Of a stretch of 64,000 bases of DNA, positions 11,401-22,251 are shown one piece after another. The translations under genes and the position numbers were made by a program. The notes below the pieces were generated by a model. The model was given only the letters and a program-made list of their open reading frames with translations. It had not been told where the DNA came from and ran no database searches. The stretch spans positions 30,714,738-30,778,737 of the forward strand of contig NC_090996.1 in assembly GCF_041146395.1 (NCBI RefSeq), read 5' to 3'. How positions within the stretch are numbered: position 1 is the stretch's first letter; each line of letters opens with the position of its first letter. This stretch comes from Eulemur rufifrons (Eukaryota; Chordata; Mammalia; Primates; Lemuridae).

Positions 11401-11419
11401 ATGCCACCACCGCCGCGGA

Positions 11420-12180
11420 TGCTGTGCGGGAATCTCTTACAGAAAGAGTTTTCTTATCTAATTTGCCTAGTAATCAATCAAAAATCCAAAGGGACTGTCG
11501 AGTAAAATGTTAAATAAATCCTGAGGAATAACGATGAAACATTCATAATATATGCTCTGCACTAAAACATCTTTACAACTCTCCAAGGGATTAGTCTTTT
11601 TAATGTAATATGTGAGGAAATGCTACAGGGGGGATAATATTGATCTGAAGGCCCTTTGACAGTGACTTTTAAATATGGGCATTCTATGCCAGAGATCATG
11701 TTAAAGCTCACTGCTGCAGAGTTTGAGGTGAAGAGACTTGTGACGGAGCCCCAGGCAACACTCCCAGGTTGGTATCGTTTATTGTGATTTCATTACCCTA
11801 AAAGCATCCTAGAAAAAAAAAAAAAAAATCATCCTTTAAAAAAAAAAAAAAAAATTCCTGGACGTACAAAGTGTAATCCCCGCAGAGTTGGAGAGCTATA
11901 AATTGTTTGAGAAGCAAAAATGTCCTCCTTGAAAGTGCAAGAGGTTCATTTTCCCCAAAGGCTTTAACTGTCCCAAATCAGTAGCCTTGACAAATGGAAA
12001 TTCATCATGTCATATGCCGAGACCTGGCTGTTGCATTCATGCAATTAAACTCCAATACAACGCACGCTTATTGATGTCTCCTGTGCCAGACGCTGGGTAC
12101 AGAAATCAAAGAGCAATCATCATGATTAGTTCTCCAAACATTTATTATGGTTTTACTCTTGGTACCGATGGGGTGGGTGC
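11420..12180. other. Unique AT-rich block, candidate conserved non-coding element
   Basis: About 750 bases without transposon signatures except two A-runs at 11813-11828 and 11838-11854. It contains 'gtaatcaatcaaaaatccaa' (PBX/HOX-like TAATCAATCA), 'tcctttaaaa' and other AT-rich motifs. It reads as a possible enhancer of a developmental gene. No open frame of note. Confidence 0.35.
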
Positions 12181-12229
12181 TTGCTGCTCACCGTGCGCTA
12201 GGTGGCAATATAGTTCAGCCGCTCGTCAT

Positions 12230-12480
12230 TTAAGGGCCTGACTTGAGCAAGAAGGGGATGTATTGGGAACTTCCGAGGGGAGGCTGGGACCTGCTTAAGG
12301 TACAGCTGGATCCAGAGCCTCAAATGCTGATCTCAAGACTGTGCTTCACACTCTTCTCTCCATGGCGCTTTTCTCTCCATTCTCAGGTTAATTCCTCCTC
12401 ACAATGGCAAGAAGGTTGCCAGCAGCCTTGGGCTTATAGCTATCACCCCCAGGAACTGTCCTGGAAACAGTAAACCCTTC
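12230..12480 (-). repeat. ERV LTR fragment, recurrent local family
   Basis: 'ttgagcaagaaggggatgta' followed by 'attgggaac', 'agctggatccagagcctcaa' and 'cacaatggcaagaaggttgc' follow the order of a mammalian LTR seen reversed. Other pieces of the same family lie at 15390, 27828 and 30865, all on the minus strand. I cannot give the family name with confidence. Confidence 0.5.
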
Positions 12481-12624
12481 TTGCTGCACCAACACCTAGG
12501 TGATTTTTCTAAGAAAAAAGAAACTTAGTGTGATGTAACAAAAAATGAACAAGGGAGAAATGTATGCCAAACAGGCAAAAACAATTGAGAACCACTTCCT
12601 AGCTTTCCTATCTATTCTCTGTAA

Positions 12625-12780
12625 TACTGGAAACCTTGCCTGCATTTTGTGTAGATGAGGAGGTTACAGCACAAGGCGGTCAAGTATCCAGATTTACCAG
12701 CTGTCATGTGCCTGGATATAAACCCAGAAAGGTGGCCTCCTGATGCACTCTTAAATACACATGCTTTCTGCAAAGAGAGG
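12625..12780 (-). repeat. MIR-related fragment
   Basis: 'gtagatgaggaggttacagc' followed by 'acaaggcggtcaagtatcca' and 'taaacccagaaaggtggcct' corresponds to the reversed MIR core ('...gatgaggaaactgaggcac...'). Confidence 0.6.
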
Positions 12781-13012
12781 CTAAGCATCATTATTTTGTG
12801 TAATTCCTGAAGGTCCAGAGGTGGGGTAGGCAGGCGATGGGAAAGCAGAGAAGAAAATTCCTGGGGACATTATTTGTTTCATTCTATGTCCCTTGACCCT
12901 TAGATTTGAATCCAGAGCAGTATATTTCATTCCATCACAAACTCTGAATTCAGCTCCCTTGCTGTCTTTGGATCTGCCTGCTTTCCAGGGAAAGATAAGG
13001 GCTGGTCTATCA

Positions 13013-13449
13013 GTTATGGTTCTTAGTTCAACCAACAGAAATGAACCAGCGCTCATTAAAGCAGAAAAGAGATTTATTGAAAGACTATTTGGGTTGTTCA
13101 TGAAGTTACCAGAAAAGCTGGAGAGAGAGGCTTAGAAGAAAGCCAGGACATAGGGGAGTTAGGCTATGCCTCAGCCAAAATCACAGTCCAAAATTAGTTT
13201 GTTGACAACATCACCAACAGCAGATGCTTCTTTGCTAGCTGGGCTACTGCCGGATCTCCCTGCAAAGACTCCGGCTGCTTGCTATTAATATAATTTCTGA
13301 AGCGGGTATGCTGGTGCTGCTGGTGTTGCAGCCTAACTGTGGGGGGAGGTGATAAGCTTCCTGGAGGTGGCTTCAGCGACTCTCTGGCTCTCAGTTCTGA
13401 AGAAGATGCATTTGGTTGGCTGAGCCTGGATCTTGAGCCACCCTTAGAT
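13013..13449 (-). repeat. Probable LTR, interrupted by MER20
   Basis: 'gagatttattgaaagac' carries a reversed polyadenylation signal (tttatt = AATAAA on minus), and the 5' wording 'atcagttatggttcttagtt' looks like an LTR end. The MER20 at 13450-13648 follows directly. The LTR family is not recognised. Confidence 0.4.
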
Positions 13450-13648
13450 CAGTGGTTCTCAACCAGGCTGAGTATGCCTCTAGGGGACATCTGACAATGC
13501 CTGGCAACAGCTTTGGTTGTCACTAGCAGGGGCCTCGCCCATAGAAGACAAGGATGCTGACAAACATTCTACAATGCACAGAACAGCTTCCCACAACAAA
13601 AGATTATCTTGTTTAAAATGTCAACAGTGCTGAGATTGAGAAACCCTG
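13450..13648 (+). mobile_element. MER20 (hAT-Charlie DNA transposon)
   Basis: Starts 'cagtggttctcaaccaggct' and ends 'gagattgagaaaccctg', the complete MER20 ends. The interior has 'ctaggggacatctgacaatg' and 'attctacaatgcacagaaca'. The flanking 8-mers, ccttagat and ccctaact, match at 5 of 8 positions, a decayed target duplication. Confidence 0.92.
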
Positions 13649-14600
13649 CCCTAACTGCAGGGAATTCCAGCAAAAAAAGAGTATCCTGAAACTTTATGTT
13701 CTGTTGTGAAAGGCGAGCTCTGCTTCCTTAGAAACTGATACAATGGAAAATTCCTTTAACAGAGGAAGGGAGTTCTGATGTAAAATAATAGAAATAATAA
13801 GTTCCACCATAAACAGATACTGCAAAGCCAACTCTTGTGGGTCTCCTGGAATCCTCCTCCTTTATTTTTGACATCTACTAGCTTCAATCCAATCTCGGCC
13901 CTTTTCCAAATTCTTTGCAAGTCTTACCCCTGTATATCTGCCTTTGGATTTAGTGCAGTTTGGTTTCTTGACTCTCCCTGTGTCCTCTGGCTTCACCATG
14001 TCAGCTCCCCCTTTCTGCTGCCCTATCAAAGCCCTGTGGCTCTTAGAATCCTACCCTGGGACCACCTTCCAGAAAAGGAAGTTCCAATCTCCCTTTGCCT
14101 TACTTTGTGGTTCTCAACAAGTCTGCCAGTTCCACAGGGAGAGCATACAGCCAGATGATACCATGCCAGGATGCCTGATGCATCATGTCCAGTTCTCGAA
14201 ACTCCCAAGTTGGTTCCACTCGGGACACAAATATTCAGAAACAAACAGCCGTTCTTGTGTACACAATTTTAAGACTCAAGAGATTGAATGATCTGAGCAG
14301 GGAAGCTTGATAGCCCCAAATCAGAGGAAGTATTTAAGCTACTCACTTCTTGGCCCTTGGGAATTCTATGGAGGTTGAGCCAACCAGTTGCCCAAAACAA
14401 ACAGTGCAGTTGGAAGCGTTAGAAAGGAATTACAGTTTGAACTAGAGTCAGCGAATCTGCTCTCCTAGGCATCTAACAGTAGGCTCCTTCAGGAGGCCAG
14501 GAGGTCAGAGAGGAATCAGAAGAAACAAAAACCATCCAGTGAATGGTGTACTTGCCTCTTAACATGTAAGAGACCATAGAAGTCAGGCACCTGTTACCAG
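13649..14600. other. Unique non-coding stretch
   Basis: No named repeat or gene. 13835-14158 holds a 107-codon plus frame and 13944-14291 a 115-codon one; they overlap each other in different frames and have no domain, so both are taken as chance. The T/C-rich wording around 13850-14100 could be an old LINE remnant that I cannot name. Confidence 0.4.
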
Positions 14601-15350
14601 AAAATCATCCTCAGATGCAATTGCAGTTAAGACAGCATGGAAACCCAACAAATGAAGCACTTTTTTCAGCCCAGAAAGCCTCCTTGTGTCATTTCAAAAT
14701 TGCAGCTGACACTTTAATATTTAAACAGAACAGAAGAGATATAGATTATTTATTTTCTTTTACTTTAATTCTACTTCTGTACCAGCTCCCAACTTTATTT
14801 TTAACTTTAAAACAACAAAACCCTACATTTTAACAGCAGCTTCTGCTCGATTCATCAGGTTGTGAATGTTAACCTGACACTTACAATTCAAAAAAACCTT
14901 TTTCAATGCCATTGCTACATCATCTGCTTCCCGATTGCTATGAAATTACACTGAAAATATTTTTTGCTCTGGGCAAAGCTAGTCATATAGAATTTGACAA
15001 TGATCTATATATTTATGGAGGAAAATTAATCTTCAATGCTTCAAACTTTTTATGCCTCATAATTTTATCAAAAATGTCCAAATGCATCATAATGGAGCTT
15101 CCAGAGACATGAAAAATGTCCCACTTTCTTCCTAAGATTTTTTTCAAAAACACTCTCAGGGTGCCTTTTGCAGGCATTGTCTGGTTATACTGTTTAATGG
15201 ACCACTCAACAACTGTAGCAGAATCTGATGAAAATCTAAAACATGGGAGAAACTACGTAATAGCCTGTTTGAGATCAGTCATGGATAGGCCTACAGAGCA
15301 GTTCTATTGGCCTAAGCAATTGTAAAACACTACTTATCCAGTCCAAGAAA
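14600..15350. other. Unique AT-rich block, candidate conserved non-coding element
   Basis: About 750 bases free of transposon similarity with many AT-rich homeodomain-like cores and 'cagatgcaattgcagttaag'. Small plus-strand frames (14615-14833, 14906-15112, 15116-15325) are short and in different frames. The texture matches deeply conserved non-coding DNA; this is inference. Confidence 0.4.
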
Positions 15351-15389
15351 TGTTTTAAATCCACATTAACATGAAATAAACTACAACTA

Positions 15390-15930
15390 TTTTAACAGTC
15401 ACAAGTGACAGAAACCCAACTCAAGCAAAACAAAGGAAAATCCATTGATTGGCTCAAATGACTAAGAAGTCCTAGGATCTTACTGGCTTTAGGCTCGTCT
15501 ACTTCAGCCAAGGTCCCAGAGGATGCAATTAGGCATCCTTTCTCTCCATTCCTCTGGTGAGTCCACCCATGTAGCAGGCATAATGTTCACTAGTTTCCCC
15601 AAACCCATGTGTTAGAGCTTATACCACCCAACACAAGGAGAGTGACTTCCTCCTTACCTTTGGCAGAAAAGTCCCAGAGAAGACTCTGATTGGCTCATCT
15701 CAGGTCACGTGTCCATTTCAGAACCAATGACTGTGACCAATGAGATAGAGCCCTCTGACTTGAGTGGCATATCCCGGTGGGTGGGAAGGCAGGGTCAATA
15801 CCTCTCTATGGAATGGATTTTCCATCAGAAAGAGCCATTGCTCCCACAGAAGGAGGAGATACATTGGGCAGGCAAATAGGGGAATATCCACTATCATTGG
15901 CATTGGGTTTGGGCGGTAATATTTCCATCT
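15390..15930 (-). repeat. ERV LTR, recurrent local family
   Basis: On plus: 'caagtgacagaaacccaact', 'aaaatccattgattggctca', 'gactctgattggctcatctc' and 'gaaggaggagatacattggg', then 'caggcaaatagg'. Reversed, this gives an LTR ending '...gagttgggtttctgtcacttg'. It is the most complete copy here of the family also at 12230, 27828 and 30865. CCAAT-type motifs (reversed 'attgg') lie in the middle. Confidence 0.6.
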
Positions 15931-16355
15931 GTAACTTACCAACCTATTTGATCTGGTCTGTAAAAATGCCAGCAAGAGTTATTTCTTGGGTGTATTTTAC
16001 ATTGATCTGACTTAAGATTTCTGTTTCTCCATGTACCAAAACTAAAATTTATATTCTTCTAAATTAGACATTAATGTTGAAGTTCTTTATCAGTCAAACT
16101 ATCATTTTTGTACCCTCTCCTTGAGTTGTTTTCCTTCACCTCTGATTGCTTTCAATGCTTTCTTCTGAATGCACTTATAGGACCAATAAAAATTTCCTGT
16201 GAACTGGAAAGATGTTGTTACATAGTAAAACCTTTTAGCATCTGAAGATCACCAGAAATTGGACACTCTGTCTTCTAATTTAATGTATTGTAAGAAGAAA
16301 ATTGGATTTAACTCCTACTGAACTTTGGTGTTTATGCACTTATGGACTCATACAT
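15931..16355. other. Unique AT-rich stretch
   Basis: No gene or repeat I can name. Mixed AT-rich sequence up to the L2-like element. Confidence 0.4.
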
Positions 16356-16357
16356 CC

Positions 16358-16700
16358 ATTCAGCAAATATTTAGTGAGTATCTATTATGTCCTAAGCACT
16401 ATGCTGGGGACCAGGGATACAACCAGCTCAGTTCTGCTCTCCTGGAATTTGGAGTCTAGTAAAAAGACAAACTGTTCAAATAGTCACACAGATAACGATG
16501 ATATATGTCAGTGCATATATCGAGGGCAGGGGTGGTGGCAGTTGTGGTACATAGTAATATCACAGACACAATAGAAGAGAAATTGGCTTTGCCAGAGAAC
16601 TCAGAAGAAGACTTTTCCAAAGAAACAGTGCTTGTATGGTGATCTGAAGGAAAAGCAGGCACTGACCAGACAAAAGGAGGGTGAGGGGGCATAAAGACAA
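16358..16700 (-). repeat. L2 LINE 3' end
   Basis: 'cattcagcaaatatttagtg' followed by 'agtatctattatgtcctaag', 'ctatgctggggaccagggat' and 'ggaatttggagtctagtaaa' is the reversed L2 3' region. The rest runs into 'gaagacttttccaaagaaac', the usual reversed L2 body wording. Confidence 0.7.
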
Positions 16701-17235
16701 TTGAGCTTTTCTTTGAACTACATTTTCCTACTCTCAATCTAGGCAACTAAATTTTAGGCAATAATTCCAAATTTTCATCCACATTGTAGAACTTTCCCTG
16801 AAAAACATTTCATGGAGTAAAAGACCCAGATAGGTAGCACAAAATAGGTACTTTCATTCTTTATGGGTATTTCATGACAAGATTTTTAAAAGAAATACAC
16901 ACTACAGGTATTAGCTATAAATATGGTAACCATTGATTGAGAGAATTCATAAAGACAAAATATTATAGTTTGATGTTTTAAATGACTTTGTATTTTTCCT
17001 AAGAGCATTTATGCTTCTTTGAAAATTAGCCAGATATAGCTACAGATATTAGTCATACTTCTGTTCTGAAGACAGTGCCTAGTTCACGTAAGGATTGGTG
17101 AACTTGCTGGGACAAATTCACGCAGCGTGTGCTCACCCCTCGGGAGGCCGTGGCTCACAGACTGAACAAGAGGAGACATCTGTTACTTGTTTGTTCTGCT
17201 CCACATCCATTCATTTTGTGAAGAACACCCTGCCC
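16701..17235. other. Unique stretch
   Basis: No gene, RNA or named repeat is seen. AT-rich to about 17080, then more GC-rich. Confidence 0.4.
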
Positions 17236-17239
17236 CCTG

Positions 17240-17670
17240 TGATAATGCCGTACCTGTCAATCAAGGTGTCTGCTCCTAGCATCTCAGGTGTGGCCACATG
17301 AACCAGACTGGTCAGAGTTCCTCTGGGGAATTGACATGGGTGCTGGAAGTAAAGCATTGCTTTCTTAAGTTCCCTAGGACCAGGCACTCTAAGTGCCACA
17401 GAAGTCTGAGTTGCTAGGGTCATCTCCCACCAGGTGGAGGATGGACCCATTGGGAGTAAAGCCAAGTGCCCAGAGATGGAAGGAGACATACGGTCCTGAG
17501 GGTGTCATGTGGACCCATAGATTCAACTGGGCTTGAGGTCAATGTGCCTGTAGACCTCACAGGTGAGTGAGCTATTGATTTTCTCCTCCTTCCACCATCT
17601 TAAGCTGATTTGAGTTGGTTTCCTATCACCTGCAACTGGAAGTGCCCTGACTACTACTGTAATCACTGCT
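17240..17670 (+). repeat. LTR-like element, plus strand
   Basis: The 3' portion reads 'cttaagctgatttgagttgg' followed by 'tttcctatcacctgcaactg', the end of an LTR in forward orientation and similar to the reversed ends at 15390 and 30865. The 5' limit is uncertain. Confidence 0.45.
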
Positions 17671-17713
17671 AGTCCAAGCATTTACATGGTTGTGCCTGTG
17701 GTCAGAGTCCATT

Positions 17714-17794
17714 ATTACACACAAATACACACACATACACAAAACAAGTCAGATACACACACACACACACACACACACATACACAAAACAAGTC
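17714..17794. repeat. (CA)n microsatellite with duplicated flank
   Basis: Interrupted CA repeat. The 17-mer catacacaaaacaagtc occurs at 17734-17750 and again at 17778-17794, bracketing the purest CA run, so a roughly 44-base unit has duplicated in tandem. Confidence 0.85.
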
Positions 17795-17904
17795 TAGAAA
17801 GCTGTAAAACTATGATATACACAGATGTCTTACTCTGTGTGAAACACTTTGCAGATACTACCTTATGTGATAGTATAGTGGTTAGTTTCACAGAACATAT
17901 GGAA

Positions 17905-18125
17905 GCCCTGTCCAATAGAAATTTTAGCATCAGTAAAAATATTCTATGATCCTCGCCAACCAATACAGCAGCCACTAGTTACATGTGGCTATTGGGACTT
18001 GCAGTGTTGCTATTGGGACTGAGGAACCGAACTTCCCATTTTACCAACTTTGATTAATTTCTTAATAAATTTAAACTTAAGTGGCTGCATGTGACTGGTG
18101 GCTACCATATTGAAAATCACAGCGC
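17905..18125 (+). mobile_element. Non-autonomous hAT-type DNA transposon
   Basis: 'agccctgtccaatagaaatt' at one end and 'ggctaccatattgaaaatca' then 'cagcgct' at the other resemble inverted ends. The interior 'gccactagttacatgtggct' and 'ggctgcatgtgactggtggc' form an internal mirror. The same family occurs at 31770-31990 reversed. Exact name not recalled. Confidence 0.65.
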
Positions 18126-18260
18126 TAGAGCCTGAATACCTGGCCATTTATTATCTATTTCACCCTGACAGATTGCTTAATTTCCCTGTGCCTTAGTTTT
18201 CTTCTCCATTAAGTAGGGTTCTCAATAGTACCTAGCTCATATACCGCATCTCTTTCACAG
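18125..18260 (+). repeat. MIR fragment
   Basis: 'agattgcttaatttccctgt', 'gccttagttttcttctccat' and 'gtacctagctcatataccgc' give the MIR core, next to the hAT element. Confidence 0.7.
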
Positions 18261-18296
18261 AGGTCAACAATGTTCTGCTCTGTTAAAGATACTGAT

Positions 18297-18772
18297 TGTG
18301 TTAGTTTTCTAGGGCTACCATAACAAACAACCACAAACCTGGTGGCTTTAAAACAGGAGAAATTTATTATCACACAGAGCTGGAGACCGGATTCCATATC
18401 CTTTCTCCTACTTTCTGGTGACTGCTGGAGTGTTTGCTGTTCTTTGGCTTGTAGACTCATCACTCCAATCTCTGCCTCTGTAGTGACATCACCTTCTTCT
18501 GTGGTGTCCATCCCAAATCTGCATTCTATTAGATAGTATTCATACCTTCACAAAATCTATGAGGCTAAGCATTAGTCCATACTCTGTGTCTCTAATCTCA
18601 AATCTTTCTTTATGAGGATATGTGTCATTAAATTTAGGTCCCACTCTTTGGGATCCTTAATTATCTCTTCAAAGACTTTTTCTCCAAAAAAGGTCAAATT
18701 CAAAGGTTCCAGGGATTAGGACTTCTTATTTTTTATTTATTTATTTTTTTTGGTGTCACTAATCAACCCACT
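18297..18772 (-). repeat. MLT1 MaLR solo LTR
   Basis: 'tgtgttagttttctagggct' with 'accataacaaacaaccacaa', 'tggcttgtagactcatcact', 'ccaatctctgcctctgtagt' and 'attaggacttcttatt' is the reversed MLT1. Near full length (about 475 bases), with a TTTA-type simple repeat grown at 18728-18750 near its 5' end. Confidence 0.9.
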
Positions 18773-18989
18773 ACATGGATGGTTTTTATTTTTGTGATTT
18801 TACCTTTTCCTATCTCACAATCTCTCTAATAAGAAAAAAAAATTCTCTTTTAAAAAGGCAAAAATATATACATATAAGACCTGCCCACTCCTCTCACATA
18901 ACTACTTCCCATTTTGCAAAACCCTGAAGGACCTATGTTTCTGCTTGTGGCAGGATATGTAAATCTATAGTAATTATTACCTTGATGAA

Positions 18990-19560
18990 AAGAGTACATG
19001 ATAAGTCTTAATACAATTGCAAGCTCTGAAACAAAGGACTAATTTAAAGCAGGAGATGACATTAACCTGTGTTCCCATGAGTACATTAGGATTTTCAAAA
19101 TACAGCACTTTCTCCTTGTACTGCATGCATACAAATGGGACTCAATTTATTGCAAATGGTATTTCCGAGCACAACGCTCGTGACATAATTAAGAAATGTA
19201 TTCAGCCTATTACTAATTTAACACTGTTCAGGGTTCTTATCAAAAAGCCGTGTGTCGCCTCACCGTGTCGCCATCAGATTTATGCATTGTAAATACAAAT
19301 GTATTTTATTCATAGTGGATTCTTGCAACTTCAATTATGCAATAAGTATTTATTTGGAATTCATTCTTTTCCCCCCATTTGATAGCTATCATTAATTCAT
19401 GTGAAACTGATTAAGCCTCTTGTAGAACTCTGGAAAACACCTTAGAAGACAAACTCAGTTTGTAAGGACAAAGCTGTTGTCACGATTATTTCAAATGAAG
19501 AAAAAATAGCCTCTGGACTGAAAAATTTCAGGGCTGGTGCTTAGCAAAATGATGAAGTAG
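18990..19560. other. Unique AT-rich block, candidate conserved non-coding element
   Basis: Repeat-free. Dense in homeobox-type and octamer-like cores: 'gacataattaagaaatgt', 'tttatgcattgtaaatacaa', 'tcaattatgcaataagtatt', 'atcattaattcatgtgaaac'. A 91-codon plus frame (19017-19292) has no domain. This is one of the best enhancer-like blocks in the window. Confidence 0.4.
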
Positions 19561-19811
19561 AATAAGTTGATTTTTGTGGCACTGAATTTTTTTGTTAGCA
19601 TCCTTCTTTTCTCCTACAGAAAGTCCTCACACTGGAGTCCAGTTAGCCCCTTTAACATTCTCCAAATATGCTCTTTCCCTAGTCTCCCTCGATTCCCTAA
19701 ATGGAACCACTATCCATTCAATTTCTTGCCCAGATTTAGGGATCATTCAGATCCCCCACCCCTTACTCTAAACAAATCAGCAAGTTATGTTGGCTCCATC
19801 TCCTACACACA

Positions 19812-20229
19812 CAGTTGCTCTTTGAACATCATGGGTTTGAACTGCCTGGGTCCACTTGTATGTGGATTTCATCTGCCTCTGAGGCAGCAAGACCAACCCT
19901 CCTCCTCAGCCTCCTCCAGGTGAAGATGATGAGGATGAAGACCTTTATGACGCTCCACTTCCACTTAATGAATAGTAAATGCATTTTCTTTTCCTTATGA
20001 TTTGCTTAATAGCACCTTCTTTTCTCTAGTTTACTTTACTATGAGAATACAATATATAATACATATAACACACAATATGTGTTAATCGACCGTTTATGTT
20101 ACCAGTAAGGCTTCCAGTCAACAGTGGGCTATTAGTAGTAAAGTTTTGGGGGAGTCAAATTTTACGTGGACTTTTCAACTGTGCAGGGGATTGGCGACCC
20201 TAATGCCCACATTGTTCAAGGGTCAACAG
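19812..20229 (-). mobile_element. Tigger-type (MER2-like) DNA transposon
   Basis: The end 'tgttcaagggtcaacag' and the start 'cagttgctctttgaacatca' are the TcMar-Tigger terminal inverted repeats. The inside has 'ttgaactgcctgggtccact' , 'gtgttaatcgaccgtttatg' and 'gtaaggcttccagtcaacag'. 418 bases. The right flank is TA as expected for a Tc1/mariner target; the left TA has decayed to CA. Orientation is assigned against my memory of the family consensus. Confidence 0.85.
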
Positions 20230-20234
20230 TAACT

Positions 20235-20425
20235 CAAATTCTCTCAACTGTCTTTATTGTGCTTATTGCTTTTAGAAATAAACTTCTTTCATTTATTGCC
20301 TATAGTTTTCTAACAAAATGTAGATTTTGTAAGAATAGATTCCCCTGTCTTCACTACAACTGTACCCTCAACCCCCAACCCAGTGTCTGGTGCATCATAA
20401 ATGCAAGATAAGTCTTACTTTTTGA
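20235..20425 (+). repeat. L2 3' end, perhaps split by the Tigger element
   Basis: 'cttcactacaactgtaccct' followed by 'cccagtgtctggtgcatcat' and 'aaatgc' is the L2 3'UTR tail. Pyrimidine-rich sequence at 19600-19805 before the Tigger could be the upstream half of the same L2. Confidence 0.55.
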
Positions 20426-20499
20426 AAAAATCTTGTTTGCTAAAATCACTCTCCCCCCAAGTTGACATTCACTCTTTCCTATTTTTTCTTTGTGTATAT

Positions 20500-20625
20500 C
20501 CAACAAATGTCTACCGAGCACTATGGTGTGTTGGTACTAAGGACAGAGCGGGGGGCAAGATAAACATGATCTTTTGAAGCTCTCAGTCTAAAGGGGGTAA
20601 AACAAACAGAGGAATTATTGAGATA
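20500..20625 (-). repeat. L2 3' end fragment
   Basis: 'caacaaatgtctaccgagca' followed by 'ggtactaaggacagagcggg' and 'gaagctctcagtctaaaggg' is the reversed L2 tail. Confidence 0.65.
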
Positions 20626-20774
20626 AGTCTTGACTTTTCCTACGTCTACACACTTGAGAATTAGGCCCCCGAATTCCATACCAAAGTGATTTTCTTTGGC
20701 ATAGATTCACAAACTTCATAGTTCATTAGAATTATCTGAGTTACTAGTTCAAAATGCAGATCACTGTCTGTATT

Positions 20775-21285
20775 GGATATGGTTCTCCAGGAGAACATGA
20801 TCAATGGGATGTAGAGAGATATATCAGAGGAAATTTATTACAGGAATTGACTCACGGTGGTTGTGGAGGCCAAGAAGGCCCATGATCTGCCATTGGCAAG
20901 CTGGAGAACCAGGAAAGCTGGGGGTGCCAGTCAGTCCCAACCTGAAGGCCTGAGAGTGGGAGGGAGGTCTTTCATATAAGTCCTGGTCTGAGTCTAAAAG
21001 CTCGAGGTCCAGGAATGTCAGTGTCTGAAGGCAGGTGAAGGTGGATGTCCCAGCTCAAGTGGAGACAGCCAATTCACACTCTCTCCTCCTTTTTGTTCTG
21101 TTCTATCCCTCAACAGATTGAATAATGCCCACCCATATTAGAACATCTCTCCTGAGTTGTCAGATTCAAATGCTAATCTATCCCAGAAATGCCTTCACAG
21201 ACACACCCAGACATGATGTTTTACCAGCTATCTTGATATGCCTTAGCCCAGCCGAGCTGATGCATAGATTTTACCATCACACCAT
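20775..21285 (-). repeat. MLT2-type ERVL solo LTR
   Basis: The left end 'atatggttctccaggagaac' and right end 'cagccgagctgatgcataga' then 'ttttaccatcaca' are the reversed 3' and 5' ends of an MLT2 (ERV-L) LTR. The inside has 'gaaatttattacaggaattg' (reversed AATAAA zone) and 'cagattgaataatgcccacc'. About 510 bases, a full LTR. No internal region adjoins. Confidence 0.88.
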
Positions 21286-21289
21286 CTAA

Positions 21290-21775
21290 ATCTGTTGCCC
21301 AAGATTCTGAGGATACGGTTCATTGTTTAGACTGGTTCCAGGAATCTTTGTTCTAATAAGTCTTTCTGAATGGTTGTGGTCAGGTGGGCTAGGTTCCCCC
21401 TTTTGTGTAGCAAGATTCTAGGAAGTCTTATCCTCTTAGGGTAAGCTTAATGGGATCTTGGGGTTGGGAAAACTTGAAGAGCTTTTAAAAGAACCTCCTC
21501 CACATTCTGGAAGACTTTTTTGTGGGGTTTCCAGGTAAAATACAGTTAAATTTAGATTTTGCATGTATAAATAACAAAATATTTGTAAGGATAAGTAGGT
21601 TCCATGCAATCTTTGCAACAAACTTATACTAGAAGAAAATTGTTGTTTACCTGCTATTCAAAGTGAACTGAGTATTCTGTATTTTTATTTGCTAAACCTG
21701 GCAATCCTATTTCTTAAAGAAGTATAAGCAAATGTGGGGTGTCCTTGAGGATCACTGAAATCTAATATAATAAGT
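21290..21775. other. Unique stretch
   Basis: No gene or repeat I can name. The 21436-21621 minus frame is short and featureless. Confidence 0.4.
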
Positions 21776-21779
21776 ACTA

Positions 21780-21975
21780 TGATAGGAGGAAGTGTAGAAA
21801 GGGGCACAAACCTACGGTTAGGTGGTGAGGCGTGGGTGGGGTGGGGGGGAATTCAGGTTGGAAGGTCAAGGAGGCCTTCCTATAGGGACTAAGATTTAAG
21901 CTAAAACTTAATGAAGCAGCAGGAACCAGTCTGGCAAAGGGAAGAAGGGAATGTTTTACAAAGGATGGGCTTACC
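21780..21975 (-). repeat. L2 LINE fragment
   Basis: 'aaggtcaaggaggccttcct' followed by 'ataagatttaagctaaaact'-type wording matches reversed L2 ORF2 ('...ggccttccctgacc...' on minus). A G-rich run ('gtgggtggggtgggggggaa') interrupts it near 21831-21850. The 125-codon minus frame at 21777-22154 crosses this relic and is not intact LINE protein. Confidence 0.55.
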
Positions 21976-22196
21976 TGTCTGGGGGCCAGAAAGATAATGT
22001 CCCCTTGGGAGTTACTATACATATGTGGATAGAATGCTGAGGCCAAGGGAACCACAGTGACAGTCTGGTCTGGGTCCCATCCTCCAGTGTCACCTATCAA
22101 GAGACCTTGTGCCAAGTTTCTGAAACTACAACAGGGCAACCCACCAAACCCCATCTAGACTCTGAACCCTTCTCCTCTGGATATAGTGCCCAGGGA

Positions 22197-22223
22197 TTTT
22201 GACTCAAGAATTTTGAGTCAAAA
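22197..22223. promoter_or_regulatory. Perfect inverted repeat carrying two AP-1 motifs
   Basis: Arms ttttgactcaa (22197-22207) and ttgagtcaaaa (22213-22223) are perfect complements around a 5-base loop. Each arm holds a TGASTCA AP-1/TRE motif. It lies just before a MER5-type element. Binding is inferred from the motif only. Confidence 0.5.
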
Positions 22224-22251
22224 ACTCCATCTTTGCTTACCAAGCTTAGTT

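Noticed and set aside
17686..17975. Histidine/threonine-rich or cysteine/valine-rich small proteins on both strands
   Set aside because: Translation of the (CA)n microsatellite.
21777..22154. 125-codon minus-strand frame
   Set aside because: Crosses a reversed L2 relic and a low-complexity G-run; the proline-rich tail is a composition effect.
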